From: Eumeta japonica
Lineage: Eukaryota; Arthropoda; Insecta; Lepidoptera; Psychidae
Assembly (NCBI GenBank): GCA_005406025.1
Contig: BGZK01000712.1
Location: 1 to 64,000, forward strand
Direction of reading: 5' to 3'
DNA length: 64,000 nucleotides
This document shows, piece by piece, positions 50,365 to 62,890 of this stretch (positions within the stretch are counted from its first letter, which is position 1; each line of letters begins with the position of its first letter). Both the position numbers and the translations under genes were made by a program. The notes beneath the pieces were generated by a model. The model had not been told where the DNA came from, ran no database searches, and was given only the letters and a program-made list of their open reading frames with translations.

Positions 50365-50580
50365 ATCGGTTTTTAACCGACTTCAAAAAAAGGAGGAGGT
50401 TCTCAATTCGACTGTATTTTTCTTTATGTTTGTTACCACAGAACTTTCGACTGCGTGAACCGATTTTGATAATTCTTTTTTTATTTGAAAGCTGGTGCTT
50501 CCCGTGTGGTTCATTTTAATTTGGTCCAGTTCTGACAAAGGCATCTATGAGAAAACCATATAAGTATGGTAATTATAGGT
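50365..50580 (+). mobile_element. AACCGACTTC-family repeat, fuller copy
   Basis: It begins TTTTTAACCGACTTCAAAAA and includes AGGAGGAGGTTCTCAATTCG, GTGAACCGATTTTGATAATT and GCTGGTGCTTCCCGTGTGG. A shorter inverted copy is at 6560-6645. It resembles a widespread insect transposon-derived repeat. No coding frame is present and the family is not assigned. Confidence 0.75.
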
Positions 50581-53079
50581 ATATTATAGTGTTTCCTTGA
50601 TTGACACCGACTCTAAAAATATCATAATAATTTGATTGACTTTTAAGTAGTCTAATATTTATCATTACTTAAGAGGACTGTAAAAAATATTTTAATCATT
50701 GTTTGTTATTCATAGGCATGTTTGAGTTAAATTTGAAGTAGATAGGTACCAACCTACTTTCTTGTGTGGTAAACACATAGATCGTACCTACATATTGATG
50801 AGCAGAAAAAATAAGTTAATTAAGTTGTAGAAGAATAGGCAATTATTTTCTTACTTTTCAGTGCATATTAATTTGTTTTGGAATAGGTTTTGTTTTGAAG
50901 CCGGTTTTTTGTTGTTAAAATATTTTTTTATGTAAAGATATGTTTTGATGTTGTTTACAGCAAACTTTTGTATGTCAACCAAAATTTACATTCAATAGAG
51001 GCTATCTATTTGCAAATAAGTGCGAAAAAAATCATTCATGATGTATATAGCATTGGATGTATTTAGTAACCCCAAAAAAAAACAATGAGTTAAAGCGCAA
51101 CCCAAATCTTTGGGTAGTTCAATGCAATCTACTAGGAATTAAAGTTTCCAGGTGGAAATATGAGTTTGAGGTAATAGACGTAGATAGTGCATTTAACTCT
51201 TCGATTGTACGCAATACGACATAAAAAATATTCATCATTAATGAATGTAGAGACGGAGAACTGGCTATACAACACGGAAATAATCATGCACATCAGTTAT
51301 ATTTGGAACAAGAAAACCGAGAAATTAAAGAAAATAGAAGTTATACCCATACAATGTGTATCTAGTGTTATTGCAACGATGTTTCATTTTAATTTAACGA
51401 AGTCGAACATGACAAGTATTCTCTGCTTCTAAACCAAAAGCATAAATAGTCTCATCGAATAATAGCGTGTAGCCATAGTATACGATATTAACTTTTAGTT
51501 GTAAGTTTTTAAAATGAATTCCTTTAGACGCGTCAAAGACAAATGACAAGAATGAGATCTGCAATGCATTGCGCATGTACTTTCAGCAAAATTTTACACC
51601 ATGAAGTTGGTCATTAGAGCGAGTGAAGTATGTTTAGAGTGTAATAGATTATAACGGATAACATTTCTCTGTAACTCACAGACTTAGTCTGCAGATGTAA
51701 TAGGAATAGGACACTCTATCCGTATTATAGTAAGATGTAGTAGATAACATAACAGCTAGTCTCCCCGTCGGTGAGGTAGGTAGTTATAGCTTCAAAACTA
51801 TTGGAAAACAATAAACACCTATAGAAAATTGCATATCTAGTCGCTAGTATAGCCAAATCTGCGTGTGAACAATGTTTATACATGTTTATTATTTTTTAAC
51901 AGTCTTAGCACATTTTTTTTTTATGAATGATATAAAAACATTTATGGTTATAAAGGTACAAAAACGTATTCATTACCAAATAGTTTGATCGTGAATGTGG
52001 AGAATGCTTATTCAATAAACTGCTTGCATACACATTTGAAATTGATCCTTAATTTTACCAAAAAGATGTAAAGTCTTAACGCATGTATACAGATACATTT
52101 TTATTAAATTCAGATCGTTATATATGTGCGTACAGACACGCTTTTCCTACGAACTAGCAAATCCATGCATATAACTGGAGTAAAGATATTTTTGATCCTT
52201 TAACATATTTTCCGATATATGAGATAGTATAATAGAATACGTGTTGCAATCAGTTCCAATGGCTTTTAATATATTTTAAGGTAGCAGACGTAGATCGATC
52301 AAACTGATCAATATAAACACAAATTTCATAATTACTTCTCACGATTATTCTACAGCATCGATCACATTTATTTCGTAAACGATCAATTTTCCACAGATAT
52401 CGGTAGCGGCAGCGGCGGAGGTGCGCCGTAAAACAGGATGGCCAAATGTTTTTAGTGCCCCTAAAACTAGCAGTAAAGCCGAAAGCGCTTGCAATGAATA
52501 TCTTTATGGCATCGTTTGATTGATTGCACCAATTTTTACGTCGAAAGCTTTAGAACGCATATAACAGGTGTTTTTTTTTTATTAACGAATGTTATGCACC
52601 GTTACGTAAAATAACATGAATTTATTTAATTTTTTAATTAGTGATTTCTTTATCGGTCGGAAAATAGGGGGCAACACGCGTTACGAATATCAGAGTGAAG
52701 TTACACCAAAGACAAATGTAAAATCCGAATAATATATCGAGTCCACAAAATATCTTGAAAGTTTATTTCTTCGCAAACTCATTTTGCTAACTAGAAATTG
52801 AACTCACAACTTTCCCTTGGCTTGTACATCACAAGATATCGTCTAATTTGGCTTCGGTGAAATTAATATTTTAGTCGATTAGGAATTCCAAAAATTTGTA
52901 ATTCTATACATAACCGCTTTCAAACTAATTAATCCTGAAACAGCAACTTGATCATGTAGAGTTTCTGTGATAGAGTGTATAATTAATATAATTTAATTAG
53001 TAATAATAAAACGGATTTTCCGAAATGAAATGATGATTATGTCACTAAATATTAAAATAACTTAATTAAACCGGTTGGA

Positions 53080-53370
53080 AACTTTACCGCGAGCCCTCGG
53101 GCGTACTCTAAGGGATTTGATTGATCTTCGCCCGAAAACGACGCCTCTCAGGCCGTAGCCGGCCCGAGGCAAAGAAACGAGGGGAAAAAACTGGGAACAT
53201 AATTAATTGCTTTATTTGGACATTAATGAGCGGGTCAAAGGCGGACGAGGGTTGATTAGTGTGTTTTCTAAGTGGCTCGCTTTGGCCGCCCGCCGCCGCC
53301 GCCGCCGCTCTCGCGCCATCGGACGAGCCCTCCACGAAAACAACCCGGGGCAAGTTCACACGGGTCACCT
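53080..53370. other. GC/CpG-rich island with GCC triplet run
   Basis: A (GCC)n-type run lies at about 53286-53313. Both strands have open frames giving poly-Ala or Arg tracts (for example 53108-53368 minus). These show no conserved domain and are probably not translated. It is a candidate regulatory island. Confidence 0.4.
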
Positions 53371-54109
53371 CTTTTATTATTTACTTGTAATTATAACACA
53401 TAAAAACCTTGTTATTGTCATAACCTCTATATATTTAAATTGTATAAATTTGCATCCGTAAAAAAGGAAAAAAACAATTTTTTTTTGTATTGCAAATTTT
53501 CTTTCTTCAGTCTTTTCAAAAGATTGAACAACCAATATTTTTGATTAGTTGAACAGATTCTCCGATTAGAATGTGCAATAGTTTTCACTATGCATCAATT
53601 TAGAAAAACATAAGCGACTACAAACGTTCGTAGTATTCAAAGAACATTCGAAACATGTATGCAAGTACAGAAGTCCTTTTATCGATGTAATTATCCTAGC
53701 ACTAGTGTCGATGAAACTTTTAAGCACATAAATGGTTTCAAAATCGATGTTCTAGGAGATTTTGCGCAAATGAAATTACGATGGACTTTATTAGTCAAAA
53801 GAATCAAGTACTATGCTTTTGGAGGTTGTAATATTCCTTTTTCAAGCGAAATTTAATGGAGCAAGTTTGGCCTTTAAATATTCCTTTTTAAAAGTTATCA
53901 GATAGGGTACCACATGGTTTATAATCCTGTCCTATTTATAAATATGCCAGGAATTAGACATTAAAAAATAAATGTAGCTTAACAAGATTCTTTCATCACA
54001 AATACATTATTAGATCATCAATAAATAAATAGCGATGTAGGTACGTACGAAACACAAAACGGGCAATCGCGTATCGTTCAAATTCAAAAACGAACAAAAG
54101 TAAGATTAC

Positions 54110-54500
54110 TTGTTACGAAAATACGACGTAAGAGCCTTACGTCCAATTCGACATGGAAAACCGCGCGCTACACGGAGACAATATCTCCGAGGGCCCCGAA
54201 ACAATTACATCTCGAACGGCGTGCGCCCGGTTTTCACTCTTACCTTCAATATTTTAGTAGTAACCACTCCGGCGCGGAGTGTGCTCAACAAATACGAAGC
54301 TTTAACAAAGGGAAAAATACGAAATACATTTAAAACGAATTGCCGTCGCACCAGAGACAGAGAGGGGTGGCGGGGCGAATGAATATTCACAGCGACAAAA
54401 GAGCGGTGGCGGGGGGAGCGTGCGGAAAGGTTCTCCGTGAAAGCCTGAAAGTTTACAGTGACCGATAGCGTCGTAGGTGAAGCGAAACGTTACAGCAGCA
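54110..54500. other. GC-richer candidate conserved element
   Basis: It contains AAAACCGCGCGCTACACGG, ACCACTCCGGCGCGGAGTG and a purine-rich GAGAGGGGTGGCGGGGCG stretch. The plus frame 54110-54382 encodes 90 residues without a recognisable domain. Confidence 0.35.
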
Positions 54501-55239
54501 GACAGTCAGAGTAAGAGATCCATCTGGACTTGAAAATCTATTATCGTAACTATGATAAAAAGTGACTCGAAAGTTTCATAAGAAAGAACAAATAAATTAT
54601 TTATGAACTTACATTTATGTAATATGTGGAAACGAAAAAGTTAAATGCGACGTTAAGTAAGCTACTAATGTAATGGACGCCATAATCTCGAAAGTAGACA
54701 ATGAAATTCTTTCAATAGCAGAAATACATTTTCACATAAAGTATATGGAAAAATTAATAGCCTCAATAAAAATTAATCACTTTGGGGGACTCGCACCAAA
54801 AGTATAACGCAATTCGTAAAAATAATTCCTAAGATTTGATAAATAATGTATGGAAAATCTGTCAAATCAAACAGATTTCGTTTTACTTTTACTTTTTGTG
54901 CAATCCGCTATAAGTCTCTAATACTACATAAAATATATTTACTCCTAAGGTCCATTGCAGGTAGTTGTATAACCTACACGTCCCTCCACAATTCTTAGCT
55001 TCCTATTGGTTCCACTAAAAAGTGTTCGTTATTTTATAAGTTTTCAATTTATTATTTAAAAAAATCAATATCACTCTTCCACACAAAACATATTGAGCAT
55101 TTTTAAATCAAAGTACAAAGTTACCATTGTTGATTATTTAAAATCTATTTAATATTCTCTTCAATTCAAACCTATTCGTTTTGAGTGGACTTATCTAGGT
55201 ATATTAATATCTTCTAAAGGTTTTCTTCTTAATAAGCTA

Positions 55240-55460
55240 AACTCGAGCGGAAGCACATTCGCCGGTCGCCCGATATGCCTGTCGGCTCTAGGATATTTTA
55301 GAAATGGCATCGGACCAAACAGGCGAGTCGTTGAGGCGGCCCCCGCGAAGGTGTGTTCATTATTTATTTGGCGCAGACGGCGTTAGGCCGAAATCCGGCC
55401 ACTTCCGGGCCGGCTCGTTAGGCGCCCTCTGTTGACGCCCACCTCCGTGTTGTTTTAAGA
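55240..55460. other. GC/CpG-rich island
   Basis: A 220-bp complex block with CGCCGGTCGCCCGATATGCC, GAAATCCGGCCACTTCCGG and TTAGGCGCCCTCTGTTGACG. No frame is supported. Confidence 0.4.
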
Positions 55461-58400
55461 TATCGCAACCTTTAATGCTTTCATGCACTAACGTTGTATT
55501 TGTTTGCGAAGTGCGTTAAGCTTTTATTTGCACTTTGCGTGTATAGACAAAGGTAGAGCATATGCAATCTTATTAGATCTTTCACTTTTTTATAAAAAAA
55601 AAAATATAAGATCGCATATTTTATGTATTGAATTATACATATTGTGCGAGAACTGTTTATGTTATTTCAATGGAGAAGTAAAATTTAAACTTGAATGCCA
55701 TTTTCAGGTTTCAGTAATCGAATAAATTGATTTTTCATTACGAACCGAAGAATTTATTTCAATGATATCAGAAACGGATATTAGATACTACAAACCATAA
55801 ACGTTACAAGTTGACAAAGGAGAACGTACCCTAGAAAGAGACGTACCAAAAAAATACATAAACCTGCAAAGAGCATACGGAATTACAAAGAATACAAGGC
55901 CAAAACAGAAGCTTTCATGCGACAGATCAAATATCAGATTAATGAAAAAAAATACATATTATTCTCTGATTCGGTATATCGATAATGTTTTCTTAACAAG
56001 ATTTTTCTCGTTTGGTATATATATTCCGGTAATGGGCTATACCTTCTCCCTTTAGAAAAATGATTCTCCGTCAGGCTCAATACAATATATCGCCTGAAGT
56101 CATCTGTACGAAACCTATATGTTATTGCTACAAAAAATTTTTTTACGCGAATTCATATTATGTGTTTTTCGATCGCAGAAATTCGATTACTAAAATGACA
56201 AGGAAACGTAATACAAAAAAAGGAAAATCAATTAGAAAATGTAGGTTTACTTTTACAATGTCGAGTCAGGAAAAATTGTCTTTAAATAAATACCATTGTT
56301 GGTACATATGTTTGTTTATTTTAATCATATTAACACATTATTTGTAATTATTAATGATATAAATAAATATAGGAAAGAACTCATACCACAAGTAAAAGTG
56401 TTTTTATTTAAAAACTTAATTGATAAACTTTGACTTGGGAGCAATAAATAAAAATAGAACACGTTCTGAATTACATAATGAAGGGCTATAGATATAGAAA
56501 TGTAACCAATAAATGCATCTCAAAATCCGTTTAAATGTTATACAGATAATATATTCTAATACAAACTTTTTCATCGGATAGAGAAACTATTATCGAATTA
56601 TAAAAGCATTATAGTGTTTTGCCACCACACCCACCCGGGCAGGAGCCGGTGTAGTTTCCAGAAACCGACGTTTTTTGCTATCCCGAATAGAATATCCTAC
56701 TGTCCTTTGAAACATCTTTACAATGGGATTATAGGATTTGGGTTTCCACACTGGCGTAGTGTGTGTAAAATTTATGCGAAATTTACGCGTATTCAAAGAT
56801 TTTTACAGGCCATCTGCTAAACGACCCACCATAAATAAATGTTAGAATTCAAAACATGACGCATAATAAATAACAGAACAAGTAACAGTTAAGTTTTCCG
56901 AAAGAAAAAATAACTAAAATCGTCTCATAAATAATTGTTACGAGCGATTTTTTCCTACGGCTAAGTTAAATTTCAAATCGACGACGATAGTAGTCAATGA
57001 TGTACATAGACAGACAAACGAACAGTGATGTCTCCGTGCATCCGTGTACCGTTTTGAGTCCTCAAAAGCAATTTTCTTTATAATATTGAAAAAATCTGTA
57101 ATAATTTCATATAGAACAGATGGGTATGCTTGATAAACGACATGTTTGAACATAAGTGGATTCAGGGATTTTGCAGCGAGTCATAGCATTTCTGGTGCCA
57201 ATTAATATTTTTACTTTGTATGTACTCACATATTATTTCAAATTATGCTATTGTTACAATGATGAATTGATGCATAATTTTACTACAATAAAAATTGAGT
57301 GTCCAAGATTTACTTATTTTATTCACAACTACATCTTTTTTTTCTTTCGATGTATCTACCTTAGAACTATAAATTAATATAGTATCAATGCAGCTAAACA
57401 AAATAAAAAAAAAACGTCTCTGATCTCATTTCCATTTTTATTTATATTTGTGAGTTTTATTTACATGTAATGTGAGTCATTTCATTTTTTAATAATTTCA
57501 CCAAGAACAGATATGAAATAGGATATACTGAAGAAAAAAAGGTCGTGACATACGGATAAACAGACAGTCATCAGTTTTGCCACAAAGTATACAATTCATG
57601 TACAAATAATGCAATTGTATACAAATAATGGAAGCCTTATAATTTTGTCGTGTCCTTCTCTGTGTTCTTGTGTCACTTATTTACATCGTTTCTGATAAAA
57701 TTTTATAAAAAGGTGCATTATGTGAAGGAGCAGACAGTTTTGTAATACAATTACAAAACAAAATTATTTAAGGATCAATTCGTATACTCATTCGCTCGGC
57801 GTTGTGATGGATGAATTGAATAATTTTATTAAAATTACATGAATATTGATCAAAGTTATTGTAATTAATGCTGATTTATAATATATGCTGATTTAAAATA
57901 TATACCATTCTCAATAAATAAAAATCGATACGAATGGGGAATATTGACTTGCATATAACCAGGGTGGCAAATAGGATTGTAATAATATTACATAAATAAA
58001 GTATATAGATAAATTAAAGAGTTATAATGGACTAAGTAAATGTATGTAAATAGTATTACATATTTTGGCTGTTTTTGATTATTTTGTTTTCGTCCCATAT
58101 GAGTACGGGTTTAATTAAAATATCCAAGGGCAGTGTAATAAAAGGGTCAGTAGGGCCATCGTATAAAACTTTTATAAGAACAAGTTGGTGACATATTAAA
58201 AAATGGGTAATTTTTAAGAACCTGAAACCGACAAACTTGTAGGAAAAAATTGATGAATGTCAGTGACGTAGGAGACATGCAAAGACCAATACCATGTGGA
58301 AATCTGTTATCCTGTGGAAATCAGATTTCCATAATAATAATGATAAAAAGGCGTTAGTTTATAAAAGAATCTAGAATTAGGCATATAGGTATACTCGCTA

Positions 58401-58799
58401 TGGAATTCTATAAGCATATTATTCGATGCGCACTTGACCGATCGTTTACTTTTTAAACGAACTTAAAAATGAGTTGTCATTTCGAAGTTTCACATTTATC
58501 ACGTATAATATCAATGTGTAAGAATACTTTTTATTAATTTGAATCTTGTCTAAATTTAGTCTAGGATTTTTATTTAGAATCGGCAAATTTATCGCTAGAG
58601 AAATTGTCAACTAGCACTATAAATAGGACTCATTCCTTTAAAATATGGAAACTGAAAATAATAATACATAACATTAACATGAGAAACATTTTTCCTACTC
58701 GAAAGTATGAAGATTCAAAAATCTACATAAGTACTTGAAATCTCAAAATTTTGTCGTATTTTAAGAAATAATTCAAAATTAACCACCTAACACCCATTT

Positions 58800-59230
58800 T
58801 TTTGCGCACAAGCGGGCAGCACAAAGGCACCTCGATTCACGCGTACATTTCGCGAACCGGCTACATCATAAGAGCGATCTCGTACAAAAAGTTAAATCAA
58901 AAGCGGACTATAGTGCGGCGGCGGCCGGCAGTCTCCGGCGAATGATGCAATCAATTTAGCGGGCGGCGCGCAAACAGAGAGTTCTGTTTGCGCGCCGCCG
59001 CACAAAGTGCGTTGAAAAGCGCGCGCCGAATGTAAATAGCAGCGGGCCGCGCGCCCGCCCGATATGGGTCACTTGCGGATATTTTTGCGACGCGACGCGC
59101 TCTCGCATCGCCTGTGTACGGAGATTTGTTGCTGAGGGACCGCAGACCGCGAGCGAGCGACTCGTCCAAATCGTGGATATTTCGGTAAGGGATTGTCGGC
59201 GACGTTAACGTACGGCCGTTAAGGAATAAG
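58800..59230. other. GC/CpG-rich island carrying a strong hairpin
   Basis: This is one of the most GC-rich stretches of the window (58915-59165). It encloses the perfect hairpin at 58962-58999. The minus frame 58951-59169 (72 residues, starting MDESLARGLRSLSNK) is Ala/Arg-rich with no known domain. Composition suits a CpG-rich promoter or enhancer. Confidence 0.4.
58962..58999. repeat. Perfect 17-bp GC-rich hairpin
   Basis: GGCGGCGCGCAAACAGA pairs exactly with TCTGTTTGCGCGCCGCC (58983-58999) across a four-base loop GAGT. The stem is perfect and strongly GC-rich. Confidence 0.95.
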
Positions 59231-59282
59231 CGAATCTGTTTCGGTCAGTTGTTAATACTACTATATTGATAAATTTAACTTT

Positions 59283-59336
59283 ATGGTTTCATATATTTAA
59301 TTCGAATATATGAAACCATATATTCGAATTAAATAT
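59283..59336. repeat. Overlapping AT-rich palindromes
   Basis: GGTTTCATATAT pairs with ATATATGAAACC, and ATATTTAATTCGAATAT pairs with ATATTCGAATTAAATAT in the same stretch, so two alternative hairpins compete. Confidence 0.85.
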
Positions 59337-59467
59337 AGTTTAATCACTAGCATTTCGTATACACGTCGCATATTCATTATATTATTCTATATACATTGCA
59401 CATACGATATATTTACGTCTTCGGTATGTAAATTATACATAGTCATACGTCACGCAGTCATACATAT

Positions 59468-59497
59468 AACTTACACGAACTCGTGTTCGTGTAAGTT
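59468..59497. repeat. Perfect 13-bp hairpin
   Basis: AACTTACACGAAC pairs with GTTCGTGTAAGTT around the loop TCGT. Confidence 0.95.
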
Positions 59498-60579
59498 TTG
59501 TACGAACAAAACGTGGATTACGTATGTATTACGAGATGACGGACGATCTAACAATAATCGAGACGTCGAAATGCTTTAATCGTTTTCGTAGAGTAGATAC
59601 TGAGAAATCGAGTCGAATTCGAACAGTTGACCAGTTCCCATATCCGTTAAGTAAGTCAATTTAAAGATTCTGTATGTACTCGACTAATACCAAATACTTT
59701 TAATTAATTACCTAAGCGGCTTCTGTTTTACTTTTTTTGATGATCAACATTGATTTTTTGTTCAGACACGAGTAAATCTAAATTTTATGAAACGTGAAAA
59801 ATATTAAACGTTTCTTTACATAGAAAATATTGCGCGTGAATAAGCAAGGTAAATACAATTACAAAAACAGTCGTTATCGAAAACAAGTTTTTGTTAGAGA
59901 GTGCAAAACTTTTATAACTATTTCAGCAAATGTAGAGAGCAATACTTAATTTCAGAATTATATATTAGACGATTTAAGGTCGATGAATAATTAGTACAGT
60001 GCTACAGCTTTGTGAGAATAACAAGGAAATAAACACATATATAATAATTATAAATTCATGTCAGTATCTGTGTTGGATAAGGCAAGTGTTTATACTGTTT
60101 TGTGTCACACACTGTATGGTTTTATGCAACCTGCATGAAACCGCAATGATTTCATGAATGCTTACCGATTTCCAGTGCTTAATATTTGATCTTTCTTTAG
60201 TATATAAGCTATTTGGTTTACATAAACTGTTTCAGGGCGTGATTTGTCGACCCTTTCAACGTATTTATTCACTTTTTATACTTCTTTCGATAATGTTCTT
60301 CTACCCATCCTTTCCAGAGAATATGATGCGTATCATTAAAATATTTTACTCAAACCTAAAGCCGGAAAAGCTATAATTTTCGCTGTATTTTTTAATTTTT
60401 TAGTGTACTATAACTGTGTATCGACTAATATTAAGTGGTATCAAAACAATTCTACGACATTGAAATATGCATTTTTCATCGGATTTTCACTAAATCGTTA
60501 TTTTGTTTATTAACACTCGAAAAAGTTCTAACCCATAGACATGTTACTTCGAGGTTCAATGAAAATAAATATAAAAAGG

Positions 60580-61140
60580 AATCCGCGGGAAAAAGAGATT
60601 AAAGCCAACGAAACTAATTGCAGCACGCGAATTACGTCTACGCGGACGAGTTTACGAGTTTCCCCGGTCAAATAAAAAGCGTTCACGCAAAGCATTATAA
60701 TAGAATATTCTGACAGTGACTAAATAGGATTCATAGTGCCTTTCAATAATGAAGCAACGGGATCGATACAAATTAAAGGGCAGAATAAAAAAAAAACCCG
60801 ACCGCGGTAATCGACCAACTCGCGTTTCCGTGCAAGTAGTAATAATACAATTGTATTGAACAACAGACCCTGTGGCAAACCTAATAAATTACCGTTAGGC
60901 GGAGTGAAAAGAGAAATGTTAAAGGAAACAGGATAATGGAGGGTCTTCGCGGACGCTTTTGCCGTTATTGGGGAAATATTGTAATTCTTATATTTTACAA
61001 TTGCGTCTGGAAGGCGCGCCGTGCCCCGTGAGCGGAGAAGGCGTGGCTCTGGTGACACGGACGAGCGGCACATCGCGAACCGTGAAGGCGGCATTTGTAC
61101 TTTTTAATTTCCCGTTGCAAGCAGAAGACAGGTTGGGTTA
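60580..61140. other. GC-richer candidate conserved element
   Basis: It mixes CpG-rich strings (CTGGAAGGCGCGCCGTGCCC; TCTACGCGGACGAGTTTACG) with AT-rich ones. The 124-residue minus frame 60720-61094 is the longest in the window, yet it shows no recognisable domain and may be chance. Confidence 0.35.
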
Positions 61141-61389
61141 GGTGTGTTTTGTGCGTTTATTTTTCCGTTACACTTAAGTTTAAAGAACATCATGACTAGC
61201 GCAAAAGTTTGTTACTTCTTTTGCACAGAAGCGAGTACCGTGAAAAATTAAAACCGAACCTAAAATTACTCGTAACACATACAGAACAGCTTAACACTGG
61301 TATTTTTCAATTATAGTATCTTTAATCTTTGCGAAAATATGAAACCGTTAAAAGGGTGAAAAACATATTAAAATAGCATCACTTTACCG

Positions 61390-61800
61390 AATTTTTCAAT
61401 TTTAGATTTATCGCTCCGGCCCGGAGCGTGCATCGGTAAAAACCGGAGCGTATGAGGGGAATGATAAATTTAACGATCAACATAAACATAATTTGATAGG
61501 TTAACCGGCCGAGGTCTACCTGAAAGCGGCGCGCTGCGTTACCGACGCTGAAAGGATGCTGGGGCGGGCGGCCCGCAAGAGGGAAATTAATAACTTTTTT
61601 ACGTACCCGCCGAATCGGGGGCGCGCTTTATGGGAGCTTGGCTTTTTAGATCTGGCCTTTTCTTTTAATACTTATTTCGGGTTCGCGATTTCATCCGTCG
61701 ATTTATCGTTTTACGGTTAATTAAGCAATACGGCGGCGGCCCGCCTCGCCGGCGCCGCGGCCCGGAATAACGCGAAAATATAAACAAACGTATAAAACTA
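61390..61800. other. GC/CpG-rich island
   Basis: It includes a CGCTCCGGCCCGGAGCG palindrome at 61412-61428 with a further CCGGAGCG nearby, GGGGCGGGCGGCCCGC, and CGGCGGCGGCCCGCCTCGCC. No frame is supported. Confidence 0.4.
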
Positions 61801-62389
61801 ATAGTAGCGCATTATCGTTTACAAATAGAATTATCGACATGTCCTGCCTTAGTGAACACAGTAATTGTGAGAGAGTGGTTTCAACGGTTTCGTTATGTGT
61901 ACGTTAGCGTGCTTATAAGTTTGCCTATGCTCTCTACACATCCTACTATGCCTATCTTTATATACGAACTCCATGCATCCATTATAGTATTGAACAACTG
62001 TTTTTATATTATTTTCTTATATTAATGTCTAATGAAAGAATTATCTACAATAAAATGTACACATAATTAAAAAAAGTAGAAAACGATGACTGTAAATTCT
62101 GTTCTGATTCTGAAATCTGTCTGCCTGTCTGTTCACGCAAATCTCTTAAGTTTTGAATGTGTTTTAATGCGGTTTTCACATATAAATTGATAGAGATCGG
62201 CTTAGATCAGAATACAAATTTTATTTCATTTAAATCGGATGTCAAATAAAAAGCTATACTCTTTTAAAAATTTGTATGGGAAGCTACAAGGCAAATTGCT
62301 AGCTAACGTCGAAGGTATATAAAGGTAATAATATCAACAATAACATTTTGAAATATTAAAAAAAGAAAAACATACGCTCGACATTTTAT

Positions 62390-62640
62390 AACGAAGCGCT
62401 CGATTTACTGAAAAACGAAGAGAAATTGAGAAAAGGACTGGGAAACCGAAGGAAACCGAGTATCGGATCGGGGATAGAATCAAGAAAGTAAAAGGGATCA
62501 AAATCAGCAACGGTACCGGGTCCAGGAATGAAAGCGAGAACTAGATTGAGAATAACAACAAAATAGTTCAATGCAAAAGCACATTCTATGTCCACGCGGG
62601 TGAAGTCAACGGCGGAAATTTAGGATAAAATAAAGCTTCG
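62390..62640 (-). mobile_element. Retrotransposon/SINE-type tail with GGGATCG-like array
   Basis: A purine-rich stretch of loosely repeated GGAAACCGAG, GATCGGGGATAGAATC and ACCGGGTCCAGGAATG units ends in GTCCACGCGGGTGAAGTCAA. This is the inverse of the common lepidopteran tail with ACTTCGCCCGCGTGGAC. It has the same layout as 14600-15075. Confidence 0.6.
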
Positions 62641-62749
62641 TTATACCTGAAGTGTTTGTTATTAAAAATGTTTTTGTTTTAATATTACTATATATTCTAG
62701 ATCAAGACTGATATTTTCGTTTCAATTCTAGTTATCTGCATTAAAAATG

Positions 62750-62786
62750 AAACCGGCCAAGCGCGAATCGAACTCGAACACCGTGG
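62750..62786. mobile_element. Short GGCCAAGCGCGAATCG repeat fragment
   Basis: CCGGCCAAGCGCGAATCGAA then CTCGAACACCG resembles a widespread lepidopteran repeat reading GGCCAAGYGCGAGTCGGAC. Only a fragment is present, next to the hairpin. Confidence 0.4.
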
Positions 62787-62836
62787 TTTTGTATTACCAA
62801 ACAATACATGTTTATGTATTGTTTGGTAATACAAAA
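62787..62836. repeat. Perfect 23-bp hairpin
   Basis: The arm at 62787-62809 (TTTTGTATTACCAAACAATA plus CAT) is matched exactly by 62814-62836 around the loop GTTT. No mismatch is present, which suggests recent origin. Confidence 0.95.
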
Positions 62837-62890
62837 CTAACTAACTACTAAACTAAACTAACTAACTACTAAACTAAAAACTAACTACTG
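62834..62890. repeat. AACT-rich tandem repeat
   Basis: Loosely periodic AACTAACTAACTACTAAACT units, repeated about twice and a half, directly follow the hairpin. Confidence 0.85.

Noticed and set aside
53108..53368. Poly-Ala frame as a possible gene
   Set aside because: The Ala tract comes from a GCC triplet run, and the rest of the frame matches nothing known.
54110..54382. 90-residue plus-strand frame in a GC island
   Set aside because: Arg-rich with no domain, and the opposite strand is open too, as expected from composition.
60720..61094. 124-residue minus-strand open frame, longest in the window
   Set aside because: Mixed composition, no recognisable domain, and it overlaps a GC-rich island where stops are scarce by chance.
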